Program-made: the position numbers and the translations under genes | NCBI RefSeq assembly: GCF_030549615.1 | Contig: NZ_CP130832.1 | Location: 930,001 to 994,000, forward strand | Length of the DNA: 64,000 nucleotides | Source of the DNA: Stenotrophomonas sp. 610A2 | GTDB lineage: Bacteria > Pseudomonadota > Gammaproteobacteria > Xanthomonadales > Xanthomonadaceae | Reading direction: 5' to 3' | Shown: piece by piece, positions 37,274-46,375 of the stretch | Layout of the letters: every line of letters begins with the position of its first letter | Numbering within the stretch: the stretch's first letter is position 1 | Notes under the pieces: model-generated | Seen by the model: only the letters and a program-made list of their open reading frames with translations | Told to the model about the DNA's origin: nothing | Databases searched by the model: none

Positions 37274-38962
37274 TCAGAACGTGCTGCTGATGCGCGCCCA
37301 GTACTGGGTGCTGCGGTGTTCGCTGCCGATGTAGCTGCCGGTGGGTTTGGGTGCGCTCATGTCCAGGCGCAGCTCGGGTTTCCACGGCAGGCGCAGGCCT
37401 ATGCCCAGGCCTGCACCTTCCAAGGTGACGGGAAGCGCACCCAGGCGCCGGTTGGCTGCGGCAGGTGAACTGCGTCCCCAGTCATAGAACAGAGATACAT
37501 CGACCAGATCACCCCAGCGTCGCCCATCGAACGGCGAAGGCGCATCGGCGAAACCCGGGGCACTGAGCTGGTACTCGAAGGTGGCCTGCACACCGCGATC
37601 ATCCAGCGCGCTGGACAGCGAATAGGCACGCACGCTGGTCGGGCCGCCGATGCTGAACTGTTCGAGTGGGGTGAGTGCATCGTCGGTGAACTGCGCGCTG
37701 CCGCGCAGCAGCAGCCGCTGGTTGCCTGGCAGCGCCTGCAGGCGGGCAAGCTGGGCGCGAATGATCCAGAAATAGGCGGTGTGTGACGGATACAGCCAGT
37801 TCAACTCGGGTGATTCATCGTTGATCGACTTGCGAACCGACACCTGCGCCAGGTTGATGCCGCGCCAGCGCTGGTCGGTATGGCGCAGGCTCAGCCCGGC
37901 ATCGATGACATCGAACGTATGCCGCGACAACTGCATGCCCAAGGCATCCAGCGTCGACTGCTCATGCACCCAACGTGCCGAGGCCTGTACCTGCAGGTTG
38001 CTGCGCTGGATGAACTTCCAGTCACTGCCGGCGTAGAACAGGGTGGTTGGGCCGGTCAGGCGCATGGCCGCGAATGGACCGCTGTTGACTTCCATCTCGC
38101 TGCGGCTGACGCCGGCGGTGGCGCTGAGGCCATCGACCTTGGACGAGGGGATGCTCAGCGACAGGGCGGCTTGCCAGCTGTCGGCCGGGTCCAGTCCGTA
38201 ACCCAGGCTGGCGGCCAGCACATCGCCCGCGCCCAATGCGTTGAAGGCGCTGACGCCCAGTTCGGCGCGGTACTTGCCGGTGCTGTCGGTGCCGTGGTTG
38301 CTCAGCCCGGCGGTGATCTCGTAGGGATGGGCGCTGTCCTCGGCGACCAGGATGATGTCGGTGTCGCCGGGTTCAAGGCCAGGTTGCAGCACCGAGCTGA
38401 CCGATACGCCGGGCAGGTCACGGGCATACAGAAGGGCGCGTTCCAGTTCCGGCCTGCGCAGGGGGCGGCCGATCAGCCCCAGGCTGCTGGCGCTGAGCTG
38501 GTCGTCACGGTAACGGCGGCTGCCCTGTACCAGCACCCGGCCAACCCGGCCTTCGATGACCTTCAAGGTCAGGATCTGGCTGTCGCCGATCTGCTGTGGC
38601 GGGATGTAGGCGACCGAGACCAGGAAGCCCGCATCCCGGTAGGTCTGGGTAATGCGCGCGGTGATCTGCTCGATCTGCGGAAAGCTCAATGCGGCCGGCA
38701 GGGTCGGGCTGATCTCGCGCAGGGCTTGGTTGGCGACGGCCTCCACCGAGGCCGCGCTGATGCCGTTGGCAGGGTGTTCGCCAACCCCTTCCACGCTGAC
38801 CCTGGCGACCTGCACGGTGGCAGCAGCTGTCGTGGCGGGATCTGCGGCCTCGGCGGAAGCTGGCTGGCCGAGGGCCAAGGCCAGCGCGGTGGCAAGCAAG
38901 GCCGCGTTGGCGCGCAGCGGGCGAGGGGATGGATGGCAGGTGGTGCGGCCGGGAACGGGCAT
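37274..38962 (-). CDS. Two-partner secretion outer-membrane transporter TpsB (ShlB/FhaC/HecB family)
   Basis: Outer-membrane pore of 562 residues that exports the TpsA protein encoded next to it. A signal peptide ends at about residue 38. Two POTRA domains (about 50-210) include SFPQIEQITARITQTYRDAGFLVSVAYIPPQ and KVIEGRVGRVLVQG. A 16-strand barrel follows; the lid-loop motif is SVRAY at 443-447 where FhaC has VRGY, so the glycine is alanine. The protein ends with phenylalanine, the normal barrel signal. AAGGAA precedes the ATG. First gene of the tpsBA operon. Confidence 0.92.
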   Translation of the reverse strand: MPVPGRTTCHPSPRPLRANAALLATALALALGQPASAEAADPATTAAATVQVARVSVEGVGEHPANGISAASVEAVANQALREISPTLPAALSFPQIEQITARITQTYRDAGFLVSVAYIPPQQIGDSQILTLKVIEGRVGRVLVQGSRRYRDDQLSASSLGLIGRPLRRPELERALLYARDLPGVSVSSVLQPGLEPGDTDIILVAEDSAHPYEITAGLSNHGTDSTGKYRAELGVSAFNALGAGDVLAASLGYGLDPADSWQAALSLSIPSSKVDGLSATAGVSRSEMEVNSGPFAAMRLTGPTTLFYAGSDWKFIQRSNLQVQASARWVHEQSTLDALGMQLSRHTFDVIDAGLSLRHTDQRWRGINLAQVSVRKSINDESPELNWLYPSHTAYFWIIRAQLARLQALPGNQRLLLRGSAQFTDDALTPLEQFSIGGPTSVRAYSLSSALDDRGVQATFEYQLSAPGFADAPSPFDGRRWGDLVDVSLFYDWGRSSPAAANRRLGALPVTLEGAGLGIGLRLPWKPELRLDMSAPKPTGSYIGSEHRSTQYWARISSTF

Positions 38963-39082
38963 CAGCGGGGTATTCCTTGCGATTCAACAGATTGGCCGGC
39001 GACCGGAAAAGTCCTGGCCCTACTCTGTTAACCGTAAGAACCTCTCCGGGACGATCACCGAAATCAGGTAATCCCGTTGATT

Positions 39083-39098
39083 TGTGACGAACATCACC
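39083..39098. promoter_or_regulatory. CRP/Clp-like site between tpsB and glyA
   Basis: TGTGA-CGAACA-TCACC, one mismatch from TGTGA-N6-TCACA, placed about 121-136 bases before tpsB on one side and 107-122 before glyA on the other. The six-base spacer resembles that of the fimbrial site (AGAACA). Which gene it serves cannot be told; tpsBA is favoured because similar sites precede the other attachment loci. Confidence 0.5.
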
Positions 39099-39204
39099 CT
39101 TCGAAATCCGGCGGCAAGCACGGCATTTACCGAATGAACAGGCGGCCCAACGGCAGGAACGGGCTACAATCGACAGCTCCCTCGCCCCCGTACCAGGAGC
39201 TGTG

Positions 39205-40458
39205 ATGTTCCCGCGTGAAGCCCGTATCGAGTCCTACGATCCCGAGTTGGCCAAGGCCATTGCCGATGAGTGCCAGCGTCAGGAAGACCATGTCGAGCTG
39301 ATTGCCAGCGAGAACTACGCCAGCCCGATGGTGATGGAAGCGCAGGGCAGCCAGCTGACCAACAAGTACGCCGAGGGTTACCCGGGCAAGCGCTACTACG
39401 GTGGCTGCGAGTACGTGGACATCGCCGAGAAGCTGGCCATCGACCGCCTGAAGCAGCTGTTCGGCGCCGATTACGCCAATGTGCAGCCGCACAGCGGCTC
39501 GCAAGCCAACCAGGCCGTGTACTTCGCGCTGCTGCAGCCGGGCGACACCATCCTGGGCATGAGTCTGGCCCACGGCGGCCACCTGACCCACGGTGCCAAG
39601 GTCAATGCCTCGGGCAAGATCTTCAACGCGGTCCAGTACGGCGTGAACGAAGCCGGCCTGATCGACTATGACGAAGTCGAGCGCCTGGCCCTGGAGCACA
39701 AGCCGAAGATGGTGGTGGCTGGTTTCTCCGCCTATTCGCAGGTCATTGACTGGGCGCGCTTCCGCGCCATCGCCGACAAGGTCGGTGCCTACCTGTTCGT
39801 GGACATGGCGCACGTTGCCGGTCTGGTGGCTGCCGGTGTCTACCCGAACCCGATCGAACACGCACACGTGGTCACCTCGACCACCCACAAGACCCTGCGT
39901 GGTCCGCGTGGCGGCATCATCATTGCCAAGGGCGCAGGCGAAGAGATCGAGAAGAAGCTGCAGTCGATCGTGTTCCCGGGCATCCAGGGCGGTCCGCTGA
40001 TGCACGTCATCGCCGCCAAGGCAGTGGCCTTCAAGGAAGCGCTGGAGCCGGAATTCAAGGCCTACCAGCAGCAGGTGGTGAAGAACGCGCAGGCGATGGC
40101 CACCACGCTGATTGCGCGCGGTTACAAGATCGTCTCCGGCGGCACCCAGAACCACCTGATGCTGGTCGACATGATCGGCAAGGACGTGTCCGGCAAGGAT
40201 GCGGAGGCTGCATTGGGCAAGGCGCACATCACCGTCAACAAGAACTCGGTGCCGAACGACCCGCGTTCGCCGTTCGTGACCTCGGGCCTGCGCCTGGGCA
40301 CCCCGGCCATCACCACCCGCGGTTACCAGGAAGCCGATTGCGTTGCGCTGGCCAACTGGATTGCCGACGTACTGGACGCACCGGCCGATGAAGCCGTCAT
40401 TGCCCGCGTGCGTGATGCGGTCAGCGAACAGTGCCGCAAGTACCCGGTTTACGGCTGA
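39205..40458 (+). CDS. glyA: Serine hydroxymethyltransferase
   Basis: PLP enzyme that converts serine and tetrahydrofolate to glycine and 5,10-methylene-THF; the main supply of one-carbon units. The 417-residue product has the family length and signatures: [34 protein letters not shown], the PLP-binding [13 protein letters not shown] with Lys229, and the C-terminal [20 protein letters not shown] lies at 39196-39200 and fits the ATG at 39205 better than the GTG at 39202. Stands alone, with a terminator-like hairpin after it and nrdR following. Confidence 0.97.
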   Translation: MFPREARIESYDPELAKAIADECQRQEDHVELIASENYASPMVMEAQGSQLTNKYAEGYPGKRYYGGCEYVDIAEKLAIDRLKQLFGADYANVQPHSGSQANQAVYFALLQPGDTILGMSLAHGGHLTHGAKVNASGKIFNAVQYGVNEAGLIDYDEVERLALEHKPKMVVAGFSAYSQVIDWARFRAIADKVGAYLFVDMAHVAGLVAAGVYPNPIEHAHVVTSTTHKTLRGPRGGIIIAKGAGEEIEKKLQSIVFPGIQGGPLMHVIAAKAVAFKEALEPEFKAYQQQVVKNAQAMATTLIARGYKIVSGGTQNHLMLVDMIGKDVSGKDAEAALGKAHITVNKNSVPNDPRSPFVTSGLRLGTPAITTRGYQEADCVALANWIADVLDAPADEAVIARVRDAVSEQCRKYPVYG

Positions 40459-40512
40459 TCGTGGCGGGTGCCAGCGTTGGGTGGTGCCCGTTCGCCCTGA
40501 GTTGACCGCATT

Positions 40513-40550
40513 ACCCCGGGTTGGGCGCTTGCCCCGGCCCGGGGTTTGTT
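40513..40550 (+). terminator. Probable terminator after glyA
   Basis: Stem ACCCCGGG / CCCGGGGT around a 17-base loop, followed by TTGTTGT. It lies 55 bases beyond the glyA stop. Confidence 0.6.
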
Positions 40551-40611
40551 GTATCTGCGTTACAGGTTTTCCACGTCGCATGCGCGGCGCCTGATGTCCA
40601 AGGCTTGAAAC

Positions 40612-41145
40612 ATGTACTGCCCGTTCTGCCAGCACACTGACACCCGCGTGATCGACTCACGCGTTTCCGAAGATGGCGCTACCATCCGTCGCCGCCGTGG
40701 TTGCGAAGCCTGTGGCGAACGTTTCAGCACGCTGGAAACCATCGAGCTCAAGCTGCCGGTGATCGTCAAGAGTGACGGCGGCCGCGAAGCCTTTGATGCG
40801 CGCAAGCTGCGGGTGGGCTTCGACCGCGCGCTGCAGAAGCGGCCGGTCTCGGAAGAGCGCATCGAGGCGGCAGTACGCGCGGTGGTGCACCAGCTGCGCA
40901 TGTGCGGCGAACGCGAAGTGCCGTCGATCAAGGTCGGTGGCTTCGTGATGGACGAGCTGCGCAAGCTTGATCACGTGGGCTATGTGCGCTTCGCCTCGGT
41001 CTACCGCAGCTTCGAGGACGTGGCCGATTTCCGCGACGAGATCGAGAAGCTGGAACGTGATCACTCCAGTGATGAGGATCAGCTGCCGTTGTTGGCGCAA
41101 GCGCGGGCGGAAGCAGCGCGTGCGGGCAGGAGCGGTAAGCGCTGA
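40612..41145 (+). CDS. nrdR: Transcriptional repressor NrdR
   Basis: ATP/dATP-sensing repressor of ribonucleotide reductase genes. The N-terminal zinc ribbon has CPFC (residues 3-6) and CEACGERF, with the basic RRRR stretch between them that contacts DNA. The ATP-cone follows with [25 protein letters not shown] and the C-terminal [21 protein letters not shown]. The 177 residues include a slightly long tail rich in Ala and Arg, common in xanthomonads. Next to glyA as in related genomes. Its targets (NrdR boxes) are not in this window as far as seen. Confidence 0.96.
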   Translation: MYCPFCQHTDTRVIDSRVSEDGATIRRRRGCEACGERFSTLETIELKLPVIVKSDGGREAFDARKLRVGFDRALQKRPVSEERIEAAVRAVVHQLRMCGEREVPSIKVGGFVMDELRKLDHVGYVRFASVYRSFEDVADFRDEIEKLERDHSSDEDQLPLLAQARAEAARAGRSGKR

Positions 41146-41174
41146 GCGATGGACGGCGGGAAAGGAGGCCTGCA

Positions 41175-42110
41175 ATGGTGATGCAATCAGTGGGGAAGGG
41201 TTTCCTGCGACACGGGCTTGCCACCGGGCTGTTGTGGCTGGGCTTGGTTGCATTGGCACAGGCGCAGTCCGCTGCCGAAGATGCGGCACGACGGGCCCGG
41301 TTGGCGGCCGAGGAAGCAGTCGAGGCGCTCGCGCTGACGGAATCGGGTCGAGCCCCGGCCTTGAACCAACCGGACGCCAGCGTTGCCCGGCACGCACTGG
41401 TCGCCAGCTATCGTATCGACGAAGGCGGATTTGCAGGCTCCGTCCTGCAGCTTGGCGACGATGGTGACTATTCGCTTCAGCTGAGCATGGCGCCACTGCA
41501 TCGCGTCTTGAAGGGAAAGTGGGAGCTGCAGGACAGCGCATTGCTGCTGCATCCGCACGGTGATCCGGCCGGTGCCGTGCAGTTGGTGCCACATGAAGCC
41601 AGGTTGGCGGAGCGAGCACGGTTGCAGCAGCTTTTGGCCGACCTGCAGCAGGCGCATTCGGACCCTGCGGATCGCAGCGGCCAAAGCGAGCGTGAGGAGC
41701 TGCAGGCGCAATTGGCGGCAACGCATGAAACGGGCAGGCCCTTGTACGTGACGCTGGACGATCCAATGAGCGGCGTTGCCAGTGAAGGGGTGGAGGTAAT
41801 GCTGGAGCTGGGTCAGGGGCAGGGCGAACTGGCCGCCGAAGGCAAACTGCCGGGGGAAAACACCTATCGCTTCCCGTCACCGGGACCAGGGCAGGTAGTG
41901 CTTGCGCTGCGGTTGCAGTTCCCAGGCATGGATGCGCCACAGCGGCTGCCGCTGTCACCGCCACTGCGGCCCAGCTACCAGGTGCTGTTCGATGCTTGTG
42001 CGGTTGGCATGTGCGAATCGGCCTCGATGATCCTGTTGCTGGAGCAGGGCGATGATGGTGCGCGCCTGCATGCCCTGGATGTGGGCGTGTTCCATCGCGT
42101 TAACGACTAG
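41175..42110 (+). CDS. Secreted hypothetical protein
   Basis: A 311-residue protein with a signal peptide (GLLWLGLVALAQAQ, cut at about residue 31), so probably periplasmic. After an Ala/Glu-rich helix come a beta-rich middle (LVASYRIDEGGFAGSVLQLGDDGDYSLQL, which resembles small calycin-like domains), a helical stretch with many Leu/Gln/Glu, and a C-terminal part with two cysteines (DACAVGMCES) that may form a disulphide. No family was recognised. AAAGGAGG before the ATG is a strong site; it begins 29 bases after nrdR, so both may be one transcript. Confidence 0.65.
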   Translation: MVMQSVGKGFLRHGLATGLLWLGLVALAQAQSAAEDAARRARLAAEEAVEALALTESGRAPALNQPDASVARHALVASYRIDEGGFAGSVLQLGDDGDYSLQLSMAPLHRVLKGKWELQDSALLLHPHGDPAGAVQLVPHEARLAERARLQQLLADLQQAHSDPADRSGQSEREELQAQLAATHETGRPLYVTLDDPMSGVASEGVEVMLELGQGQGELAAEGKLPGENTYRFPSPGPGQVVLALRLQFPGMDAPQRLPLSPPLRPSYQVLFDACAVGMCESASMILLLEQGDDGARLHALDVGVFHRVND

Positions 42111-42158
42111 AGTCCTGAGTACGTCGCCTGCCCAACGTGGTTGCTTGAGTTGAATCCG

Positions 42159-42650
42159 ATGAAGATCGTCAATCTGCAGGACCGGCGCGAACTGTTGCCG
42201 GCAATCGCGCTTGCCCATGTGCAGGCCTTTGGCACGTTGCTGCCGGACTGGACCGTAGCGCAGGCCGAGGCTGAGCTGGCCGCGCAGCAACGCGATGGCA
42301 TCCCCTGCAGTTGGCTGGCCGAAGATGCTGATGGCTGGTTGGGATCGGTCAGCCTGCTGCACGACGATCACGAGCAGATCCGTGGTTGGTCGCCATGGCT
42401 GGCATCGCTGTATGTGAGCCCCGCGGCGCGCGGCAAGGGTGTGGGGGCTGCCTTGGTAGCGCATTGCGTCGCGCAGGCGGCGGCGTTAGCGGTGCCGGTG
42501 TTGTACCTGTATTGCGAGGCGCCCATGGTGGCTTGGTACCGCAGCCTGGGGTGGCGGGTGCACACCGAGCTGCAGCTGGGACCGCTGGCAGTCACTGTGA
42601 TGGCGATGGATACCGGGCACGCTTGGGTTGCGCCGGGGCAGCGATCCTGA
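42159..42650 (+). CDS. GNAT family N-acetyltransferase
   Basis: A 163-residue GNAT enzyme. The acetyl-CoA site is SLYVSPAARGKGVGAALVAHCVAQA (motif A with R-x-x-G-x-G/A), preceded by GSVSLLHDD and followed by VLYLYCEAPMVAWYRSLGWRV (motif B). The substrate cannot be told. The ATG at 42159 (MKIVNLQD) is preferred over an earlier TTG at 42141. Lies between the hypothetical protein and ribD and may be co-transcribed with ribD. Confidence 0.82.
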   Translation: MKIVNLQDRRELLPAIALAHVQAFGTLLPDWTVAQAEAELAAQQRDGIPCSWLAEDADGWLGSVSLLHDDHEQIRGWSPWLASLYVSPAARGKGVGAALVAHCVAQAAALAVPVLYLYCEAPMVAWYRSLGWRVHTELQLGPLAVTVMAMDTGHAWVAPGQRS

Positions 42651-42723
42651 CTTCGCTGCGCATACACTTGTCTGCAATCGCTTCCGCAATGGTGGCGGCT
42701 GTATTCGCAATGAGGTTCCAGCC

Positions 42724-43812
42724 ATGAGTCAATTCACCGCCACCGATCACCTGCTGATGGCCCGCGCGCTGCGCCTGGCCGAGCGTGCTGCCTGGACCAC
42801 GCGGCCCAACCCGATGGTGGGCTGCGTGATCGCGCATGGTGATGAGGTGGTGGGCGAGGGCTGGCACCAGCGCGCTGGTGGGCCGCATGCCGAGGTGTTC
42901 GCGCTGCGTCAGGCAGGTGAGCGAGCCCGCGGCGCGACTGCCTACGTCACCCTGGAGCCCTGCGCGCATTACGGGCGCACGCCGCCGTGCGCTTTGGCCT
43001 TGATCGATGCCGGCGTTGGCCGGGTAGTCGCGGCGATGGCCGATCCCTTTCCTGATGTCGATGGCGGCGGCTTTGCGCTGCTGCGGCAGGCTGGCATCAC
43101 CGTCGAAGTGGGCTTGATGGCAGCGCAGGCGCGCGAGCTCAACCGCGGTTTCCTGTCGCGTATCGAGCGGGGCAGGCCGTTCGTACGGGTGAAGCTGGCC
43201 GGTAGCCTGGACGGGCGCACGGCAATGGCCAACGGCGAATCAAAGTGGATCACCGGTGAGGCTGCGCGCGCCGATGTGCAGCAGTGGCGCGCGCGTGCTG
43301 CGGCGATTCTGACCGGTGCGGCCACGGTGCTGGCGGATGATCCGTTGTTGACCGCGCGGCCGGATGCGGGCGAATTCCTGCCGCCGTTGCGGGTGGTATT
43401 GGATGCACGCTTGCGCACATTGGAATGCAAACGCGTGCGCGAAGGCGATGCGCCTACCTTGTATCTGCATGATCCTGCGCTGACCGCACCCAGCTTGGAA
43501 GGTGCCGAGTTCGGCCCCGTGCGCGTGCAGGATGATGGCCGGCTTGATCTGGGCGAAGTGATGTCGCTGCTGGCTGCGCGCAGCATCAACGAGGTGCATG
43601 TCGAAGCCGGGCCAACTTTGTGTGGTGCCTTGCTCAAGGCCGGATTGGTGGACGAACTGCTGCTGTACATGGCACCGCTGCTGATGGGCGACGGCGCAAG
43701 GCCGCTGCTGGCAGGCCTGGGCATCGATGCGATGGCGCAGGTGCGGCGCTTGCAGTTGGTGGACACCCGCATGCTGGGACAGGATCTACGCCTGCTGCTG
43801 CGGCCGGAATAA
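42724..43812 (+). CDS. ribD: Bifunctional diaminohydroxyphosphoribosylaminopyrimidine deaminase / 5-amino-6-(5-phosphoribosylamino)uracil reductase
   Basis: Second and third steps of riboflavin synthesis. The N-terminal deaminase binds zinc through His55 in GPHAEVFAL (with Glu57 as the catalytic acid) and the cysteines of EPCAHYGRTPPC (Cys80, Cys89). The C-terminal reductase starts at about residue 150 with RPFVRVKLAGSLDGRTAMANGESKWITG and has the NADPH site around HVEAGPTLCGALL. 362 residues, as usual. GAGG before the ATG. Other rib genes follow after an interruption by an Ax21-like gene and extragenic dyads; no FMN riboswitch precedes ribD itself. Confidence 0.95.
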   Translation: MSQFTATDHLLMARALRLAERAAWTTRPNPMVGCVIAHGDEVVGEGWHQRAGGPHAEVFALRQAGERARGATAYVTLEPCAHYGRTPPCALALIDAGVGRVVAAMADPFPDVDGGGFALLRQAGITVEVGLMAAQARELNRGFLSRIERGRPFVRVKLAGSLDGRTAMANGESKWITGEAARADVQQWRARAAAILTGAATVLADDPLLTARPDAGEFLPPLRVVLDARLRTLECKRVREGDAPTLYLHDPALTAPSLEGAEFGPVRVQDDGRLDLGEVMSLLAARSINEVHVEAGPTLCGALLKAGLVDELLLYMAPLLMGDGARPLLAGLGIDAMAQVRRLQLVDTRMLGQDLRLLLRPE

Positions 43813-43825
43813 AACCAGTCTGCAG

Positions 43826-43927
43826 TTGTAGGAGCGGCGTAAGCCGCGAAGCACGTACATCACCAGATCGCGCCAGCAACACGATGTTTCATTGATGCCA
43901 GCTTCGCGGCTTACGCCGCTCCTACAA
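43826..43927. repeat. Long inverted extragenic repeat (GGAGCGGCGTAAGCCGCGAAGC family), copy 1
   Basis: Two 27-base arms, TTGTAGGAGCGGCG... and its exact complement, separated by about 48 bases. Each arm holds its own small hairpin GCGGC-GTAA-GCCGC. This is a paired REP-like element of the kind abundant in xanthomonads and pseudomonads. It lies just after ribD. Confidence 0.8.
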
Positions 43928-44016
43928 GGCAGGGTCTGGCAGGGCTTGCGTCTGTGTGATTGCCCTGGTCCAGGTTCCTGTTCAGCTCGACTTGGCCAAA
44001 TGCAACCGTTTGCGGA

Positions 44017-44116
44017 TGTGGGAGCGGCGTAAGCCGCGAAGCTGGTGCATCATCAGATCGCACAACTGCCCGGTGCTTCCATACGGCCAGCTTCGCGGCT
44101 TACGCCGCTCCCACAA
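44017..44116. repeat. Long inverted extragenic repeat, copy 2
   Basis: Same family and nearly the same layout as the copy at 43826-43927: arms of about 29 bases starting TTGTGGGAGCGGCG with an intervening segment that differs in sequence. Together the two copies fill most of the 402 bases between ribD and the Ax21-like gene; no gene is seen there. Confidence 0.8.
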
Positions 44117-44161
44117 GGCAGTGCAGGTGTTGATGCCGGTGTCTGGTTGCGCAAAGCGCGC

Positions 44162-44191
44162 AAAAAAAACGGGGGCCTTTCGGCCCCCGCT
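44162..44191 (-). terminator. Terminator of the Ax21-like gene
   Basis: On the minus strand GCGGGGGCC-GAAA-GGCCCCCG is followed by TTTTTTTTG, an excellent intrinsic terminator 24 bases past the stop codon. Confidence 0.95.
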
Positions 44192-44214
44192 GCATTAATC
44201 CCGGTAGTGCCGGA

Positions 44215-44838
44215 TCAGAAGCTGGCGCGCACGCCGACCGAGTACTGGGCGTAATCGCCCTGCCACTGGCCTTCAGCAACCACGCCCCAGGTCTTGTTGA
44301 ACTTGACCTGGCCGCCCAGCACGCCGACGAACTCGGTGTCCATGTCGCTGCCATCGATGGCGCCGCCCTTGATCCAGGCTTCGGTACGTGCCGACGGCTT
44401 ACCGCGCAGGCCCAGGGTCGCGCGACCGGCGTTGGTGTGGTCCTTGTAGGTGCCGTTGAACTGACCGGCACCGCTGACCTTTTCTTCAAGGTTCAGGCGC
44501 AGCCATGCGATGTCGGCGGTGAAATCGACGCGGTCGCTCATGTTCATGTGGTAACCGACGCCAAACTCCGGCTGGCCCAGACGGAACTTCGAGCGCACGC
44601 CATTGCCCCAGCCGACGGACTTGGTGACCTGCGAATAGCTCGCGAACAAGTTGACCTTGTCAGCGATATCGTAAGAACCGCGCAGGTAGGCGCCGTCCAG
44701 GCTCGGATCGTTCAGATCGTTGTCGTTGATCTGGACCTGGGTCCAGCCTGCCTCGGCGTAGGTGTAGCTCAGCTCGTCGGCGGACGCGACAACAGGTGCG
44801 GCAGCCAGCATGGCGGCCAGAATCAGGGTCTTGCGCAT
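44215..44838 (-). CDS. Ax21-family outer-membrane-like protein
   Basis: A 207-residue exported protein of the Ax21/outer-membrane beta-barrel group found in Xanthomonas and Stenotrophomonas. Signal peptide MRKTLILAAMLAAAPVVASA; the mature protein starts DELSYTYAEAGWTQVQIN, then alternating strands such as VNLFASYSQVT, FGVGYHMNMSDRVDFTADIAWLRLN and ATLGLRGK, and ends YSVGVRASF with the terminal phenylalanine of barrels. Ax21 was once reported as a quorum signal precursor, a claim later withdrawn; a porin-like or vesicle protein role is safer. It separates ribD from the other rib genes and is on the opposite strand. Confidence 0.78.
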   Translation of the reverse strand: MRKTLILAAMLAAAPVVASADELSYTYAEAGWTQVQINDNDLNDPSLDGAYLRGSYDIADKVNLFASYSQVTKSVGWGNGVRSKFRLGQPEFGVGYHMNMSDRVDFTADIAWLRLNLEEKVSGAGQFNGTYKDHTNAGRATLGLRGKPSARTEAWIKGGAIDGSDMDTEFVGVLGGQVKFNKTWGVVAEGQWQGDYAQYSVGVRASF

Positions 44839-45185
44839 GGAATCCTCTTAGACGTGATGTCCGTGTCGACCAGCCCATTGCGGACCGGGACCGCAACGTC
44901 ATGTCGCGGCGGGCTGGATTCTAACGATGTTTTTACATATGACAAGCGGCGCTTGCTCGCAGCCGTTGGATGCATTCAGCGGTTTCGCAGGATCTCGTTC
45001 GTCTTCGAGAGCTGTTGTTGCAAGCGCTCTGGCCGAGAAATCATGTAATGCCGAAGGCTTTGCAGTTCTCTCGGTTGCGGTTTTAGCCGGGAACTTCCAG
45101 AACAATCCTATTACCAGGTGCTTCGATTCCACCTACTTTGAGCGCGCTCAAGGATGAGCAACAGGGCTCTGAGGTAGTAATCGTC

Positions 45186-45335
45186 TTGAAGGTCGAAAGT
45201 GCATTGTTCCTCTGTGTTGCGCTGCTCTGGTTTGTGGCTGCCGCCCAGTCGGCCAGGCCGGAGCCAACGATGATTGGCTTGGGCAGCATGTTCGCGCTGG
45301 TAAGTGTCGGCAGCTTTTTCAGGCCCAGGCGCTAG
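45186..45335 (+). CDS. Possible small membrane protein
   Basis: An open frame that reads LKVESALFLCVALLWFVAAA, a polar turn SARPEP, then a second hydrophobic stretch MIGLGSMFALVSVGSFF and the basic end RPRR: two membrane helices with positive-inside charge. A TTG at 45186 is the suggested start; the frame is open upstream to a TTG at 45138. The ribosome site is weak (GAGG at 45171-45174). It lies between the Ax21-like promoter and the FMN riboswitch. The 346 bases before it (44839-45185) show no other gene. Confidence 0.35.
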   Translation: MKVESALFLCVALLWFVAAAQSARPEPTMIGLGSMFALVSVGSFFRPRR

Positions 45336-45479
45336 CGGGGTGTGCGACGGCCGATGAGGTGGTGGCTTGAGCTGCGGCAGGGCACTTCCATCGAGCCCAG
45401 AGGCCGCTGGCTCCGGCCTGTTCCATCGGTGGGAAGCACTTGTTCAGCTGGGTCAGGGGCTTCATGCGACCGGCGCTGA

Positions 45480-45485
45480 TACAAT
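45480..45485 (+). promoter_or_regulatory. Possible -10 element of the riboflavin operon
   Basis: TACAAT lies about 33 bases before the first conserved bases of the FMN riboswitch. No good -35 is seen at the standard distance, so this is a tentative call. Confidence 0.35.
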
Positions 45486-45514
45486 CACCGCGCCGGTTCG
45501 CCGGCACATACAAA

Positions 45515-45694
45515 CGTCTTCAGGGCGGGGTGCAACTCCCCACCGGCGGTAGGTGTACTGCTCCCGAAAGGAGCGCTGCACAAGCCCGCGAGCGCTCCAG
45601 CCAAGGCCACGCAAACGTGTGGCTGCCCGGCAGGAGGTCAGCAGATCCGGTCAGATGCCGGAGCCGACGGTCATAGTCCGGATGAAAGAAGACG
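45515..45694 (+). ncRNA. FMN riboswitch (RFN element)
   Basis: Starts with CTTCAGGGCGGGGTGCAA and CTCCCCACCGGCGGT, the hallmark of the RFN aptamer, and ends with GGTCATAGTCCGGATGAAAG. The middle contains the usual variable helix (GGAGCGCTGCACAAGCCCGCGAGCG...) and CAGATCCGGTCAGATGCCGGAGCCGAC. On FMN binding it would lower expression of the ribE-ribBA-ribH operon. Downstream, a GGCCCC-TTGC-GGGGTC hairpin and a GTTTTT run (45700-45757) may be the expression platform. Confidence 0.95.
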
Positions 45695-45772
45695 GTGTTT
45701 CGGGCCCCTTGCGGGGTCCGTGCGCCTGTTTGCCTTGCGGCGTTTTTCGCTCACATATCGCGGAGAACGTTA

Positions 45773-46375
45773 GTGTTTACTGGAATCATCGAAGGCGTCG
45801 GCCGTCTGGCCGCACGCGAATCCATCGGCGGCGATGTCCGCTTCACCTTCGCCGTCGGCAGCCTGCCGTTCGAGCAGGTGCAGATGGGCGAAAGCATCGC
45901 CGTCAACGGCGTCTGCCTGACCGTCATCGACTTCGACGGCAGCAGCTTCAAGGCCGATGCCTCAACCGAAACCCTGGACCTGACCACGCTTGGTGGCTTG
46001 GCCGAAGGTGCCGTGATCAATCTCGAACGTGCCATGCGCCCGACCGATCGCCTCGGTGGCCATCTGGTCAGCGGCCATGTCGATGGCCTCGGCAAGGTGC
46101 TGTCCATCCACGAGGATGCACGCGCGCTGCGCTGGCGCTTCGCCGCACCCAAGGCGCTGCTCAAGTACATCGCCAAGAAGGGCTCGATCTGCGTGGATGG
46201 CGTCAGCCTCACCGTCAACGAAGCCGATGACGAAGGCTTTGAAGTGGCACTGATCCCGCACACCGTCGCCAATACCGCGTTCTCCGCCACCGGCGTCGGC
46301 AGCGCGGTGAACCTGGAAATCGATCTGGTCGCCCGCTATGTCGAGCGCCTGCTGGGCCAAGGAGCCGCACAATGA
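45773..46375 (+). CDS. ribE: Riboflavin synthase, alpha subunit
   Basis: Last step of riboflavin synthesis: dismutation of 6,7-dimethyl-8-ribityllumazine. Two tandem lumazine-binding halves of about 95 residues each: FTGIIEGVGRL at the start and SGHVDGLGKV (about 98-107) opening the second half; SIAVNGVCLTV and SICVDGVSLTVNE are the matching motifs. The GTG at 45773 gives the standard VFTGIIE start and has GGAGA at 45762-45766; the frame upstream is inside the riboswitch leader. 200 residues. It overlaps ribBA by ATGA. Confidence 0.95.
   Translation: MFTGIIEGVGRLAARESIGGDVRFTFAVGSLPFEQVQMGESIAVNGVCLTVIDFDGSSFKADASTETLDLTTLGGLAEGAVINLERAMRPTDRLGGHLVSGHVDGLGKVLSIHEDARALRWRFAAPKALLKYIAKKGSICVDGVSLTVNEADDEGFEVALIPHTVANTAFSATGVGSAVNLEIDLVARYVERLLGQGAAQ

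Noticed and set aside
43826..44116. Repeated units that could suggest a CRISPR array
   Set aside because: There are only two inverted pairs with long unequal internal segments, not direct repeats with regular spacers, and no cas genes.
44193..44215. GTAGTGCCGG sequence next to the Ax21-like stop, a possible second SMAG repeat
   Set aside because: The following bases do not form the palindrome needed for a REP; it is a chance match.
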